A stretch of 32,294 bases of DNA from an uncultured Lachnotalea sp. (GTDB taxonomy: Bacteria > Bacillota > Clostridia > Lachnospirales > Lachnospiraceae), in contig CAMSZT010000036.1 of assembly GCA_947066815.1 (NCBI GenBank), forward strand, positions 1-32,294, read 5' to 3'. Positions 25,134-32,294 of the stretch are shown in pieces. Each line of letters begins with the position of its first letter. Positions within the stretch are counted from its first letter, which is position 1. The notes under the pieces were generated by a model. That model saw only the letters and a list, made by a program, of their open reading frames with translations. It did no database searches and was not told where the DNA came from. Both the position numbers and the translations under genes were made by a program.

Positions 25134-26375
25134 TTACTCATAGATCGGATACTTGTCGGTCAGCTCCTTCACCATGGCCTTTGCCTTCTCCGTGTTGGCC
25201 GCATCCTGGGTGATCACCAGCCGGATGGCCTCCGCAATGGTCACCATGTCCGTCTCAACAAGCCCCCTGCTGGTCACGGCCTGGGCGCCCAGGCGGATGC
25301 CGCTGGTCACGAAGGGCTTCTCCGGGTCATTGGGGATCGCATTCTTGTTGCAGGTGATGTTGGCTGCGTCGAGAAACTTCTCCGCCGCCTTTCCGGTCAC
25401 GCCCGCAGGACGCAGGTCCACCAGCATCAGATGGTTGTCGGTGCCGCCGGAGACGATGTCAAAGCCTCTGGTGAGAAGCTCCGCCGCCAGCCTGGCTGCG
25501 TTCTTCTTGGTATTCGCCATGTATTCCTTAAAGCCGGGCTCCAGCGCTTCCTTGAAGCAGACGGCCTTGGCCGCAATCACGTGCATGAGGGGGCCGCCCT
25601 GGATTCCGGGGAACACGGCCTTGTTGAAATTGAATTTCTCTTCGACCTCGTTGCTGCAGAGGATCATGCCGCCCCTGGGGCCTCTCAGGGTCTTGTGGGT
25701 GGTGGTCGTGGTCACATGGGCGTAGGGAATGGGGCTCATGTGGAGTCCCGCCGCCACCAGGCCGGCGATATGGGCCATGTCCACCATCAGGTAAGCGCCC
25801 ACCTCGTCGGCGATCTCCCGGAACCGTTTGAAATCGATCTCCCTCGCATAAGCGCTGGCTCCGGCCACAATAAGCTTCGGCCTGCACTCCTTGGCCAGAC
25901 GGCGGACCTCGTCATAGTCGATGACGCCCTCGTCCGTCACGCCGTAGGGGACGATCTTAAAATAAGCGCCGGACATGTTGACGGGGCTCCCGTGGGTCAG
26001 ATGGCCGCCGTGGGCCAGGTTCATGCCCATCACCGTGTCGCCGGGCTTTAAGATGGCGAAAAAGGCCGCCATGTTGGCCTGTGCGCCGGAATGGGGCTGC
26101 ACGTTTGCGTACTCGCAGCCAAAGAGCTTCTTCGCCCGCTCCCTGGCCAGCTCCTCCACCACGTCCACGTACTCACAGCCGCCGTAGTAGCGCTTTCCCG
26201 GATAGCCCTCCGCATACTTGTTGGTCAGCACGCTTCCCATGGCCGACATGACGGCCTTGCTCACCAGGTTTTCGGAGGCAATCAGCTCCAGATGGCTCCT
26301 CTGTCTCCCCAGCTCGTCCTCGATGGCCTCTGCCACCTCCGGATCATAGGCAGTTACTTCATCAAATGCATACAT
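25134..26375 (-). CDS. glyA: Serine hydroxymethyltransferase
   Basis: GlyA interconverts serine and glycine and loads one-carbon units on tetrahydrofolate, using PLP. The 413-residue protein has [56 protein letters not shown] and the PLP lysine Lys228 in [18 protein letters not shown] 26373-26375 follows GGAGG by seven bases; an in-frame TTG at 26399 upstream of the ribosome-binding site is rejected. It is the last gene after hisS and aspS, 63 bases downstream of aspS. A 25-base-pair hairpin follows. Confidence 0.98.
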   Translation of the reverse strand: MYAFDEVTAYDPEVAEAIEDELGRQRSHLELIASENLVSKAVMSAMGSVLTNKYAEGYPGKRYYGGCEYVDVVEELARERAKKLFGCEYANVQPHSGAQANMAAFFAILKPGDTVMGMNLAHGGHLTHGSPVNMSGAYFKIVPYGVTDEGVIDYDEVRRLAKECRPKLIVAGASAYAREIDFKRFREIADEVGAYLMVDMAHIAGLVAAGLHMSPIPYAHVTTTTTHKTLRGPRGGMILCSNEVEEKFNFNKAVFPGIQGGPLMHVIAAKAVCFKEALEPGFKEYMANTKKNAARLAAELLTRGFDIVSGGTDNHLMLVDLRPAGVTGKAAEKFLDAANITCNKNAIPNDPEKPFVTSGIRLGAQAVTSRGLVETDMVTIAEAIRLVITQDAANTEKAKAMVKELTDKYPIYE

Positions 26376-26438
26376 GGTTTTTCCTCCTGCTTTTCGCAAT
26401 GATTTATGATTTTTGTCTCTATCGTTTCCCTCGTGATC

Positions 26439-28205
26439 TTAAGACTCTTTCTCACAGATATCCAGCTTGATGTGCACGTCCCTAAGCTGCTTCGGATCCA
26501 CCTCGGAGGGCGCTCCCATCATGACGTCCTGGGCGCTCTTGTTCATGGGGAAGGGAATGACTTCCCGGATGCTGTCCTCCCCGGCGAGAAGCATGACCAT
26601 CCGGTCCACGCCGGGGGCGATACCCGCATGGGGCGGCGCACCGTAACAGAAGGCATTGTACATGGCCGGGAATTTGGCCTTCACGTCCTCCTCGCCGAGA
26701 CCCACCAGCCGGAACGCCTCGATCATGATCTCCGGGTCATGGTTCCTCACCGCCCCGGAGGAGAGCTCGATGCCGTTGCAGACCAGGTCGTACTGGTAGG
26801 CACAGATCTCCAGGGGATCCTGCTCCTTTAAGGCCTTCCTGCCGCCCTGGGGCATGGAGAAGGGATTGTGGCAGAATTCCAGCTCCCCCGATTCCTCGCC
26901 GATCTCGTACATGGGGAAATCCACGATCCAACAAAATTCATAGCATTCCTTATCTATATACTGCTCTGCGTAATTGGCCACGATCTTCCTTGCGGCCCCG
27001 GCCGTCTTCTGGGCCTGGGCCTTTGTGCCGGCTGCCAGAAGCAAAAGCTCGCCGCCCTTCAAGGAGAGGGCAGAGAACACCTCATCTTTTCTGTCCGCCA
27101 GGAACTTGGAGATGCCTCCCGTCAGGCTCCCGTCGGCCCCCGCCTTGCACCAGTAAAGCTTCCGCCCCATCGTAACTTCCACATCGGAGCAGATCTTGTC
27201 GATCACCTTGCGGCTTTCCGTGAATCCCGGGCACACCACTGCCCTCACCTCAGCCCCGGCAAAGGGCTCAAAGCCGCAATCCTTCATCACCGCCGTCCCG
27301 TCGGAAAGCTCCAGTTTGATCCGAAGGTCCGGCTTGTCCGTGCCGAACCGCTCCATGGAATCCCGGAAGGAGATCCTGGTGAAGGGAGCCCCGGAAGCCC
27401 GGCCATAAGTTCCGTACTTTTCAAACACCGGAGGGAGCACCTGTTCGATGATGGCGAACACGTCCTCCTGGGAGGCGAAGGCCATCTCCATGTCCAGCTG
27501 ATAGAACTCGCCGGGGGAACGGTCCGCCCTGGCGTCCTCGTCCCTAAAGCAGGGGGCGATCTGGAAATACCGGTCAAAGCCGGATGCCATCAGAAGCTGC
27601 TTGAACTGCTGGGGCGCCTGGGGCAGGGCGTAAAACTTGCCCGGATGGTTCCTGGAGGGCACCAGATAGTCCCTGGCTCCCTCCGGGGAGGAACAGGTGA
27701 GGATCGGCGTCGTGATCTCGTAAAAATCCAGATCCGTCATCCGTTTCCTGAGTTCCGCCACGATGCGGGAGCGCATGAGGATCTTCTCCCGCACCTCGGG
27801 ATTGCGAAGATCCAGATACCGGTATTTTAAGCGGGCGTTCTCGTCGGCCTCCCTGGAGCGGGATACCTCGAAGGGCAGGGCGTTGTGATAGCACTTTCCC
27901 AGAACCTCCAACGACTCCGGCACCACCTCGACTTCCCCGGTGGGAAGGGCCGCATTCTTGCTGGAGCGCTCCCGCACTGTACCCGTCACGGAGAGGGTCG
28001 ACTCCCGGTTCAGGGAAGCAACCTGCTCCATCATCTCCTCCGACTCAATGACCACCTGGGTCTCCCCGTAAAAATCCCGGAGGATCAAAAAGCCCAGATT
28101 TTTGCTCACCCGGCGCAGGTTCTCATACCACCCGGCCAGCGTTACCTTCTCCCCCACGTGCCCGATCCGAAGCTCGTTGCAGGTGTGCGTTCTTGACTGA
28201 AACAT
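26439..28205 (-). CDS. aspS: Aspartyl-tRNA synthetase, bacterial type
   Basis: AspRS charges tRNA-Asp. The 588-residue protein has the N-terminal OB-fold (VTLAGWYENLRRVSKNLGFLILRD), class II motif 2 (CFRDEDARADRSPGEFYQLDMEMAF), the bacterial GAD insertion domain in the middle (about 285-420), WIVDFPMYE and motif 3 (GAPPHAGIAPGVDRMVMLL). Length and GAD domain identify the bacterial type; whether it is discriminating or also charges tRNA-Asn cannot be told here. It starts 22 bases after hisS, in the common hisS-aspS pair. Confidence 0.98.
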   Translation of the reverse strand: MFQSRTHTCNELRIGHVGEKVTLAGWYENLRRVSKNLGFLILRDFYGETQVVIESEEMMEQVASLNRESTLSVTGTVRERSSKNAALPTGEVEVVPESLEVLGKCYHNALPFEVSRSREADENARLKYRYLDLRNPEVREKILMRSRIVAELRKRMTDLDFYEITTPILTCSSPEGARDYLVPSRNHPGKFYALPQAPQQFKQLLMASGFDRYFQIAPCFRDEDARADRSPGEFYQLDMEMAFASQEDVFAIIEQVLPPVFEKYGTYGRASGAPFTRISFRDSMERFGTDKPDLRIKLELSDGTAVMKDCGFEPFAGAEVRAVVCPGFTESRKVIDKICSDVEVTMGRKLYWCKAGADGSLTGGISKFLADRKDEVFSALSLKGGELLLLAAGTKAQAQKTAGAARKIVANYAEQYIDKECYEFCWIVDFPMYEIGEESGELEFCHNPFSMPQGGRKALKEQDPLEICAYQYDLVCNGIELSSGAVRNHDPEIMIEAFRLVGLGEEDVKAKFPAMYNAFCYGAPPHAGIAPGVDRMVMLLAGEDSIREVIPFPMNKSAQDVMMGAPSEVDPKQLRDVHIKLDICEKES

Positions 28206-28227
28206 GTCCGATCCATCTCCTCTGTCT

Positions 28228-29481
28228 TTATTTCTCCCGGTAGCATTCCACGAATTCCTCGTAACCCTCTTTTGCGAGCTGCTCCTTCTGGAATTTCTTG
28301 TTCTTCTTCATCCCTGCCACCAGCACCTGGACGCCCATTTCCCGTTCCTTCCCGGCCGCCGCCAAGACCTTCACCATGTCCTTCGCCGGCAGGTTCTTCT
28401 CCAGCAGGTACGCCTTCTTCTTCCCCGCTTCCGGCACCGCAAAACCCTGCTCCATCAGGATGGTGATGATCCGCTCAAAGCCGATGGAAAATCCGCAGGC
28501 GGGCGTGTCCATGCCGGTAAACTTGCCGATCATCTCGTCGTAGCGTCCGCCTCCGGCCACGGAACCGCCGAAGCCCTCCATCTTGATTTCAAAAATGGAG
28601 CCGGTGTAGTAGGACATGCCCCGCACCAGGGTCGGGTCGAAGACCAGGGAAAATCCACAGGAGGCCGCCGCCTTCACGCTCTCCATGATGGTCTGCATGG
28701 AAGGGATCACCGTACCGTCGATCGATCCGGCAAGCTTCTCTTCCAGACAGGACAGACCGTCCTCCGCCCCGGAGACCGCCGCAAAAAGGCCCAGGTACTT
28801 TTCTGCGGACTCCTTCGAAAAGCCGCTCTCCAGAAGCTCCGCCTTTACGCCGTCCATGCCGATCTTGTCCATCTTGTCCAGGATGATGAACACCTGGTCA
28901 TAATCCGTTTCCGAAAAACCGCTGTAAGCCGCCATGGCCTTTAACACCCGCCGGTCGTTGAAGCAGACCGTAAAACCGCTAAAGCCCAGCTTCCCTAAAA
29001 GGGTCGTCGTCGCCGACATGAGCTCGATCTCCGCCAGGCAGGTGGAATCCCCCAGGATGTCGATGTCGCACTGCATGAACTGGCGGAACCTTCCCCTCTG
29101 GGGCCTGTCCGCCCGCCACACGTTCCCCATCTGGAGGGCCTTGAAGGGGGACGGAAGCTCCGCCGAATGGTTGGCATAATAGCGGCACAGGGGCACCGTC
29201 AGGTCGTAGCGCATGCCGCAGTCCACCACGTCCGCCTCCTCCTTCGCCTCCGGGATATGAAGCTTCTCCCCCCGTTTTAACACTTTAAAGATCAGCTTCT
29301 CATTCTCCCCGCCCTGCCTGCTGGAGAGATTCCCGATGTTCTCCATACAGGGCGTCTCGATATGGGAAAAGCCGAAGCTCTTATAGGTCTCCTGGATCAC
29401 ACGGATCACGTAATCCCTCACCTGCATCTCCGCGGGCAGGATGTCCTTCATGCCGGTCACCGGCTTTTTCGTCATTGCCAT
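28228..29481 (-). CDS. hisS: Histidyl-tRNA synthetase
   Basis: HisRS charges tRNA-His. The 417-residue protein has the class II features VTGMKDILPAE, RYDLTVPLCRYYA, motif 2 in WRADRPQRGRFRQFMQCD, and GGRYDEMIGKF with GFSIGFERIITIL as motif 3. The histidine-binding loop reads LVRGMSYYTG where most HisRS have LVRGLDYY; the two tyrosines and arginine are kept. A C-terminal anticodon-binding domain is present (about 325-417). GAGGAGA precedes the start. It heads hisS-aspS-glyA. The 5' UTR of about 40 bases is too short for a T-box. Confidence 0.96.
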   Translation of the reverse strand: MAMTKKPVTGMKDILPAEMQVRDYVIRVIQETYKSFGFSHIETPCMENIGNLSSRQGGENEKLIFKVLKRGEKLHIPEAKEEADVVDCGMRYDLTVPLCRYYANHSAELPSPFKALQMGNVWRADRPQRGRFRQFMQCDIDILGDSTCLAEIELMSATTTLLGKLGFSGFTVCFNDRRVLKAMAAYSGFSETDYDQVFIILDKMDKIGMDGVKAELLESGFSKESAEKYLGLFAAVSGAEDGLSCLEEKLAGSIDGTVIPSMQTIMESVKAAASCGFSLVFDPTLVRGMSYYTGSIFEIKMEGFGGSVAGGGRYDEMIGKFTGMDTPACGFSIGFERIITILMEQGFAVPEAGKKKAYLLEKNLPAKDMVKVLAAAGKEREMGVQVLVAGMKKNKKFQKEQLAKEGYEEFVECYREK

Positions 29482-29500
29482 GTCGTATTTCTCCTCGTCT

Positions 29501-29519
29501 GTGCCCGTTCTCCGGGCAC
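29501..29519 (-). repeat. Hairpin in the hisS 5' UTR
   Basis: GTGCCCG and CGGGCAC form a perfect seven-base-pair stem with a five-base loop, between the predicted start of transcription (about 29522) and the ribosome-binding site. It sits at the extreme 5' end of the mRNA and could stabilise it. Confidence 0.6.
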
Positions 29520-29528
29520 TCCCCGTCT

Positions 29529-29557
29529 ATCATACACGAAGAGAACACGGTTTTCAA
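29529..29557 (-). promoter_or_regulatory. Promoter of hisS-aspS-glyA
   Basis: Minus strand: -35 TTGAAA (29552-29557), 17-base spacer, -10 TATGAT (29529-29534). Confidence 0.75.
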
Positions 29558-29575
29558 CCATATTTTGTATTTGGA

Positions 29576-29604
29576 TTGGATTTAAAGGCGATTTGTGGTA
29601 CACT
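29576..29604 (+). promoter_or_regulatory. Promoter of the Uma2-family gene
   Basis: Plus strand: -35 TTGGAT (29576-29581), 17-base spacer, -10 TACACT (29599-29604), 24 bases before the start codon and divergent from the hisS promoter. Confidence 0.6.
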
Positions 29605-29628
29605 TGAAAAAAGAAAAGATGTGAACGT

Positions 29629-30147
29629 ATGCCACTGCTGAAAGAAGACTACAGAAAACAGGAAAAAATCGACGGCATCTTTTACGACATGTCAACACCG
29701 CATTATCAGCACGGGATTGTCAGCGGAAACATCTGCTGCCTCATAAAAGCCGGATTAAAAAACACATCCTTTCTTACTTTCATGAGAAACCTGGAATTCT
29801 GGTACCACCCGAAGGAAAATGACGATTACGTGATCCCGGACGTCATGCTGGTCTGTGACCGGAAGCATTTAAAGGGCGGAAGCTACAGCGGCGTGCCCCG
29901 GCTCATCGTCGAGACCTTGAGCCCCTCCACCGCTTTCCGGGACAAGACCACGAAAAAGGACATTTACGAAAAAGCCGGCGTGGAGGAATACTGGATCGTC
30001 TCTCCCAAGGGAGAATCTGTGGAAATCTATTATCTGCAGGACGATCCGGAGGAAAATGATTACAACGCAGACACGGTCATTGCACTCCGCTCCTTTCCGG
30101 AGATCCGGATGAAGCTGTACGAATTGTTCGAGGGAGTGAACGTGTGA
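29629..30147 (+). CDS. Uma2-family (DUF820) PD-(D/E)XK-like protein
   Basis: Uma2 proteins share the restriction-endonuclease fold; their biological role is unknown. The 172-residue protein shows the family signature: YVIPDVMLVCD (about 67-77) with the catalytic-type Asp, then VPRLIVETLSPSTAFRDKTTKKDIYEKAGVEEYWIV (about 89-124) with Glu and the Lys-rich helix, and a C-terminal EIYYL strand. The length is slightly below the 180-200 residues usual in the family. Its ribosome-binding site is weak (AAAAGATG). It is a single gene between hisS and the AraC gene, convergent with the latter. Confidence 0.88.
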   Translation: MPLLKEDYRKQEKIDGIFYDMSTPHYQHGIVSGNICCLIKAGLKNTSFLTFMRNLEFWYHPKENDDYVIPDVMLVCDRKHLKGGSYSGVPRLIVETLSPSTAFRDKTTKKDIYEKAGVEEYWIVSPKGESVEIYYLQDDPEENDYNADTVIALRSFPEIRMKLYELFEGVNV

Positions 30148-30170
30148 GGGGCCGGGAGCTCTACGGCCCT
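30148..30170. terminator. Short hairpin between convergent Uma2 and AraC genes
   Basis: GGGCCG (30149-30154) pairs with CGGCCC (30164-30169) around a nine-base loop; the two stop codons are only 13 bases apart. No T-run, so weak evidence for termination. Confidence 0.35.
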
Positions 30171-30982
30171 GCATGTTTAAAGATGTCCTGATAGGCCCCG
30201 GGCGCCAGTCCGATGAACTGTTTAAAATAGTGGGTGAAATGACTCTGGTCGGAAAAGCCGGTCTGCAGCGCCACATGGACGGGAGGGATCCCCTGCTCCA
30301 AAAGCTTCTTGGCCTTTCCGATCCGGATGTTCTGCAGATAACTGTAGGGCGTCACGCCCCTCGACTGCATAAAGGCCCGAAGGAGGGTGGATCTGCCAAG
30401 TCCCGCATGACGGCAGATCTGATCCAAATAGATCCTCTCCCCATAATTTCGTTTCATAAAGGCGCAGGCCCTGGCGATCTCTTCCCAGCACTCCGGGATG
30501 CACTCCTCGAAAGGCTGCCCGTACCGCTGAATGAGCAGCGACAGAAGAAAAAACAGGTCCTCCTCCTTCTCAAATTCAGAGGAACCCTTCATGACCTTCT
30601 CGTGGAGCGGTCTCAGATAACAGGTGACTTCTTCGTCACAGATCACATTCCGGGTAAATCCGGGAAGCTCCCGCTTTCCCGTGATCTCTTCCGCCAGATC
30701 CAGCATGACTTCCTTTGCGATATTAAATCCCCGGTAATCCAGGGCCCCCTGGCCACTCTGCACGCAGGCATGGTTGTCGCCAGGGTTGAACAGGAGCACG
30801 TCTCCCCTCCGGACCGTGTACTCCCTCTTTTTGCAGGACAGCTCCCGCTCCCCGTCCTCCAGAAAGCCGACCACGTAATACTCGTGAAAATGATTGGGAA
30901 AAGGTTGGACGATCCCCTCAAAACGATATGCTTCCAGCCGCAGTTCCTCGTCAAAAACTGCGGTTCTGACCTCCTTTTTCAC
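30161..30982 (-). CDS. AraC-family transcriptional regulator with N-terminal cupin
   Basis: The 273-residue protein has a cupin-like sensor domain (PFPNHFHEYYVVGFLEDGERELSCKKREYTVRRGDVLLFNPGDNHAC, about 28-74) and two C-terminal helix-turn-helix motifs: ERIYLDQICRHAGLGRSTLLRAFMQSRGVTPYSYL and GIPPVHVALQTGFSDQSHFTHYFKQFIGLAPGAYQ. The start is GTG at 30980-30982, eight bases after AAAGGAGG. The ligand is unknown. It lies downstream of bioB on the same strand with a 142-base gap that contains an imperfect palindrome, a candidate for autoregulation. Confidence 0.93.
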   Translation of the reverse strand: MKKEVRTAVFDEELRLEAYRFEGIVQPFPNHFHEYYVVGFLEDGERELSCKKREYTVRRGDVLLFNPGDNHACVQSGQGALDYRGFNIAKEVMLDLAEEITGKRELPGFTRNVICDEEVTCYLRPLHEKVMKGSSEFEKEEDLFFLLSLLIQRYGQPFEECIPECWEEIARACAFMKRNYGERIYLDQICRHAGLGRSTLLRAFMQSRGVTPYSYLQNIRIGKAKKLLEQGIPPVHVALQTGFSDQSHFTHYFKQFIGLAPGAYQDIFKHAGP

Positions 30983-31011
30983 CGGCGGCCCTCCTTTCCG
31001 CTCTCCATCAT

Positions 31012-31070
31012 ATAGATGATTGCGAAACTCAAAAATTTGTCGAATATTCTGGCAATTTCGGGTTTCGCAA
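31012..31070. repeat. Imperfect palindrome upstream of the AraC gene; copy 2 of the repeated element
   Basis: TTGCGAAAC (31020-31028) and GTTTCGCAA (31062-31070) are exact reverse complements, and the sequence between is largely symmetric about GAATATTC (31042-31049), giving a palindrome of about 51 bases. The part 31012-31039 matches the element before yqeK at 1644-1669. It may be an operator for a dimeric regulator or a small palindromic mobile repeat. Confidence 0.65.
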
Positions 31071-31124
31071 CCACCTATTCCATCATACCGGCTTCCGGCA
31101 AAAAAGGATTGTAAAATATCTTCA

Positions 31125-32093
31125 TTATATCGGCTTTACGCTTCTCCCGAGCCTTTGCAGCATGTCCCTGTCGCTCCGGATGGTCGCACAGGCCGTCGTG
31201 GTCAGCATGTCGCCGGTGATGGAGGCGGATGCGCCCGACCGGAAGGCGTACTCGCCGTCATTGGTCAGCAGGGCCCGCCCCGCCGCCAGGCGGATGTTGG
31301 CCTCCGGATTGATATAGCGGAAGAATGCGATGGTCCGCAGGATATCGTCTTCCTTAAGCGGCTGCAGATGCTCCAGGGGCGTGCCCGGAATCGGCATCAG
31401 CGCATTGAGGGGAATGGAATCGATCCCCAGTTCCGCCAGGCTGACCGCCATATCCAGCCGGTCCTCCCAGGTCTCGCCCATGCCGATGATCCCGCCGGAG
31501 CAGGCGCACATCCCCTCGGCCTTCACCAGCTTTAAGGTCTCCACCTTCTGCTCGTATGTATGGGTGGTGCAGATGTAGGGAAAATAACGGCGTGAAGTCT
31601 CGATGTTGTGGTGATAACTGGTCACGCCCGCCTGGTGGAGCCGATGCAGCTGTTCTGCCGTGAGAAAGCCCATGGAGGCACACAGGTCGATCCTGCATGC
31701 TCTGTGCATCGTCTCAAATGCGTGGAGCGCTTTCTCGAACTCTTCTCCGGTCAGCGCCCGGCCGGAGGTCACGATCGAAAACCGGTCGACTCCCTCGCTC
31801 TCATTGAGCCGGCAGGCATTTACAATGGTCTCCTCCTGGAGAAACTCATATACTTCGCAGCCGGTATGGTGATGCACGGACTGTGCACAATATTTGCAGT
31901 CCTCCGGGCAGCGGCCGCTGCGGCCGTTGATGATCGAGCAAAGATCCACTCTCTCACCCACAAAGCGGGAACGGATGCGGTCCGCCCCCTCGCCAAGCTC
32001 CTTCAGGCCGCACTCCAGAAACAGCTCCAGATCGTCCCTGCGGCCGATGCGCCGCCCTTCCATGATTTCTTCTGCCAACGTCCTAATGTCCAT
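31125..32093 (-). CDS. bioB: Biotin synthase, radical SAM enzyme with altered auxiliary-cluster ligand
   Basis: BioB inserts sulfur into dethiobiotin to make biotin. The 322-residue protein has the radical SAM motif Cys62-x3-Cys66-x2-Cys69 (RCPEDCKYCAQS), HHNIETS at 161-167, CSGGIIGMGET at 198-208 and Arg273 in AAGRALL. Of the classical [2Fe-2S] ligands (E. coli Cys97, Cys128, Cys188, Arg260), equivalents of the last three are seen (Cys138, Cys198, Arg273), but the first is Ser106 in DRFSIVTSGR. Extra cysteines lie at 94, 133 and 196. This fits a second type of biotin synthase in anaerobes reported to use an auxiliary [4Fe-4S] cluster. GAGGAG precedes the ATG. No other bio gene is in the window. 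Confidence 0.93.
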   Translation of the reverse strand: MDIRTLAEEIMEGRRIGRRDDLELFLECGLKELGEGADRIRSRFVGERVDLCSIINGRSGRCPEDCKYCAQSVHHHTGCEVYEFLQEETIVNACRLNESEGVDRFSIVTSGRALTGEEFEKALHAFETMHRACRIDLCASMGFLTAEQLHRLHQAGVTSYHHNIETSRRYFPYICTTHTYEQKVETLKLVKAEGMCACSGGIIGMGETWEDRLDMAVSLAELGIDSIPLNALMPIPGTPLEHLQPLKEDDILRTIAFFRYINPEANIRLAAGRALLTNDGEYAFRSGASASITGDMLTTTACATIRSDRDMLQRLGRSVKPI

Positions 32094-32140
32094 ATGAGAT
32101 CACTCCTCGCTTTCGCCACTGTACATTTCTTTTTATGAGC

Positions 32141-32169
32141 ATTATATTTTTGTCACGCTAAAATGTCAA
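32141..32169 (-). promoter_or_regulatory. Consensus promoter of bioB
   Basis: Minus strand: -35 TTGACA (32164-32169), 17-base spacer, -10 TATAAT (32141-32146): an exact consensus, 47 bases before the start codon. I see no recognisable BirA operator; control by a repressor is likely for such a strong promoter but not shown. Confidence 0.85.
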
Positions 32170-32260
32170 GCAGCATTTGGCTTCTCCCGCCAGGAGGAAA
32201 ACGATCCTGCCTTGTGTCAAGTCCTTCATCTTAACGTCTCCTGATGTGGTATAAAAAAAG

Positions 32261-32294
32261 TTGACAGCCCATTCTCAAGGATTTGAGATATAAT
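32261..32294 (+). promoter_or_regulatory. Possible promoter/operator at the right edge
   Basis: TTGACA (32261-32266) and TATAAT (32289-32294) lie on the plus strand but 22 bases apart, too far for a normal sigma-A promoter. Between them TCTCAA-GGAT-TTGAGA is a dyad directly beside the -10 box, resembling an operator. The gene it would serve is outside the window. The bases 32170-32260 show nothing I recognise. Confidence 0.3.

Noticed and set aside
25086-26051. A 321-codon plus-strand open frame opposite glyA, and a similar one opposite aspS (26868-27830)
   Set aside because: Both are antisense to highly conserved enzymes and show no recognisable domain.
29482-29628. T-box riboswitch before hisS
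   Set aside because: The gap is 147 bases and is shared with a divergent promoter; the predicted leader is only about 40 bases and has no T-box sequence.
32094-32294. BirA operator before bioB
   Set aside because: No paired TTAACC/GGTTAA-type half sites were found around the promoter; TGTCA occurs twice but as a direct repeat only.

Overview
The window looks like a chromosomal segment of an anaerobic Firmicute, most likely a Clostridia/Lachnospiraceae-type gut bacterium with moderately high GC. Evidence: strong AGGAGG-type Shine-Dalgarno sites; consensus sigma-A promoters with 17-bp spacers; a perfect CIRCE element before groES; ribosomal protein L27 with the Firmicute N-terminal extension next to its processing protease Prp; the Firmicute order L21-Prp-L27-Obg-YhbY-NadD-YqeK-RsfS; a relic of a TnpV-type transposon protein; and an oxygen-sensitive biotin synthase of unusual type. 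The genus assignment is inference.

Layout. 1-6.4 kb: lexA converges on a housekeeping operon read leftward (rplU, prp, rpmA, terminator, obgE, yhbY, nadD, yqeK, rsfS) for ribosome assembly and silencing and NAD synthesis; a glycerate kinase lies upstream of it. 6.5-10.4 kb: a two-gene membrane module, a Ser/Thr kinase with TPRs followed by a zinc-ribbon/TPR/WG-repeat protein, with its own promoter. 10.4-11.4 kb: a decayed stretch with a MATE transporter remnant, a TnpV remnant and two large perfect inverted repeats. 11.4-14 kb: CIRCE-controlled groES-groEL, divergent from a small acidic membrane-anchored protein. 14-20.3 kb: a MocR-like regulator, glnS, and an overlapping topB-gtrA-thioesterase set. 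20.4-25 kb: a 1069-residue surface protein and an Rpn-type PD-(D/E)XK protein with an internal tandem repeat. 25-29.5 kb: hisS-aspS-glyA. 29.6-32.3 kb: a Uma2-family protein, an AraC regulator and bioB.

Most genes are ordinary housekeeping. The parts that deserve attention are the kinase/WG pair, whose two proteins share a matching architecture; a MocR-family regulator whose PLP lysine is arginine; a biotin synthase lacking the cysteine that normally holds the sulfur-donating [2Fe-2S] cluster; a regulatory-looking element found immediately upstream of both yqeK and the araC gene; long perfect hairpins after groEL and glyA; and the in-frame repeat tract of the Rpn protein. No tRNA, rRNA, CRISPR array or intact insertion sequence was seen.
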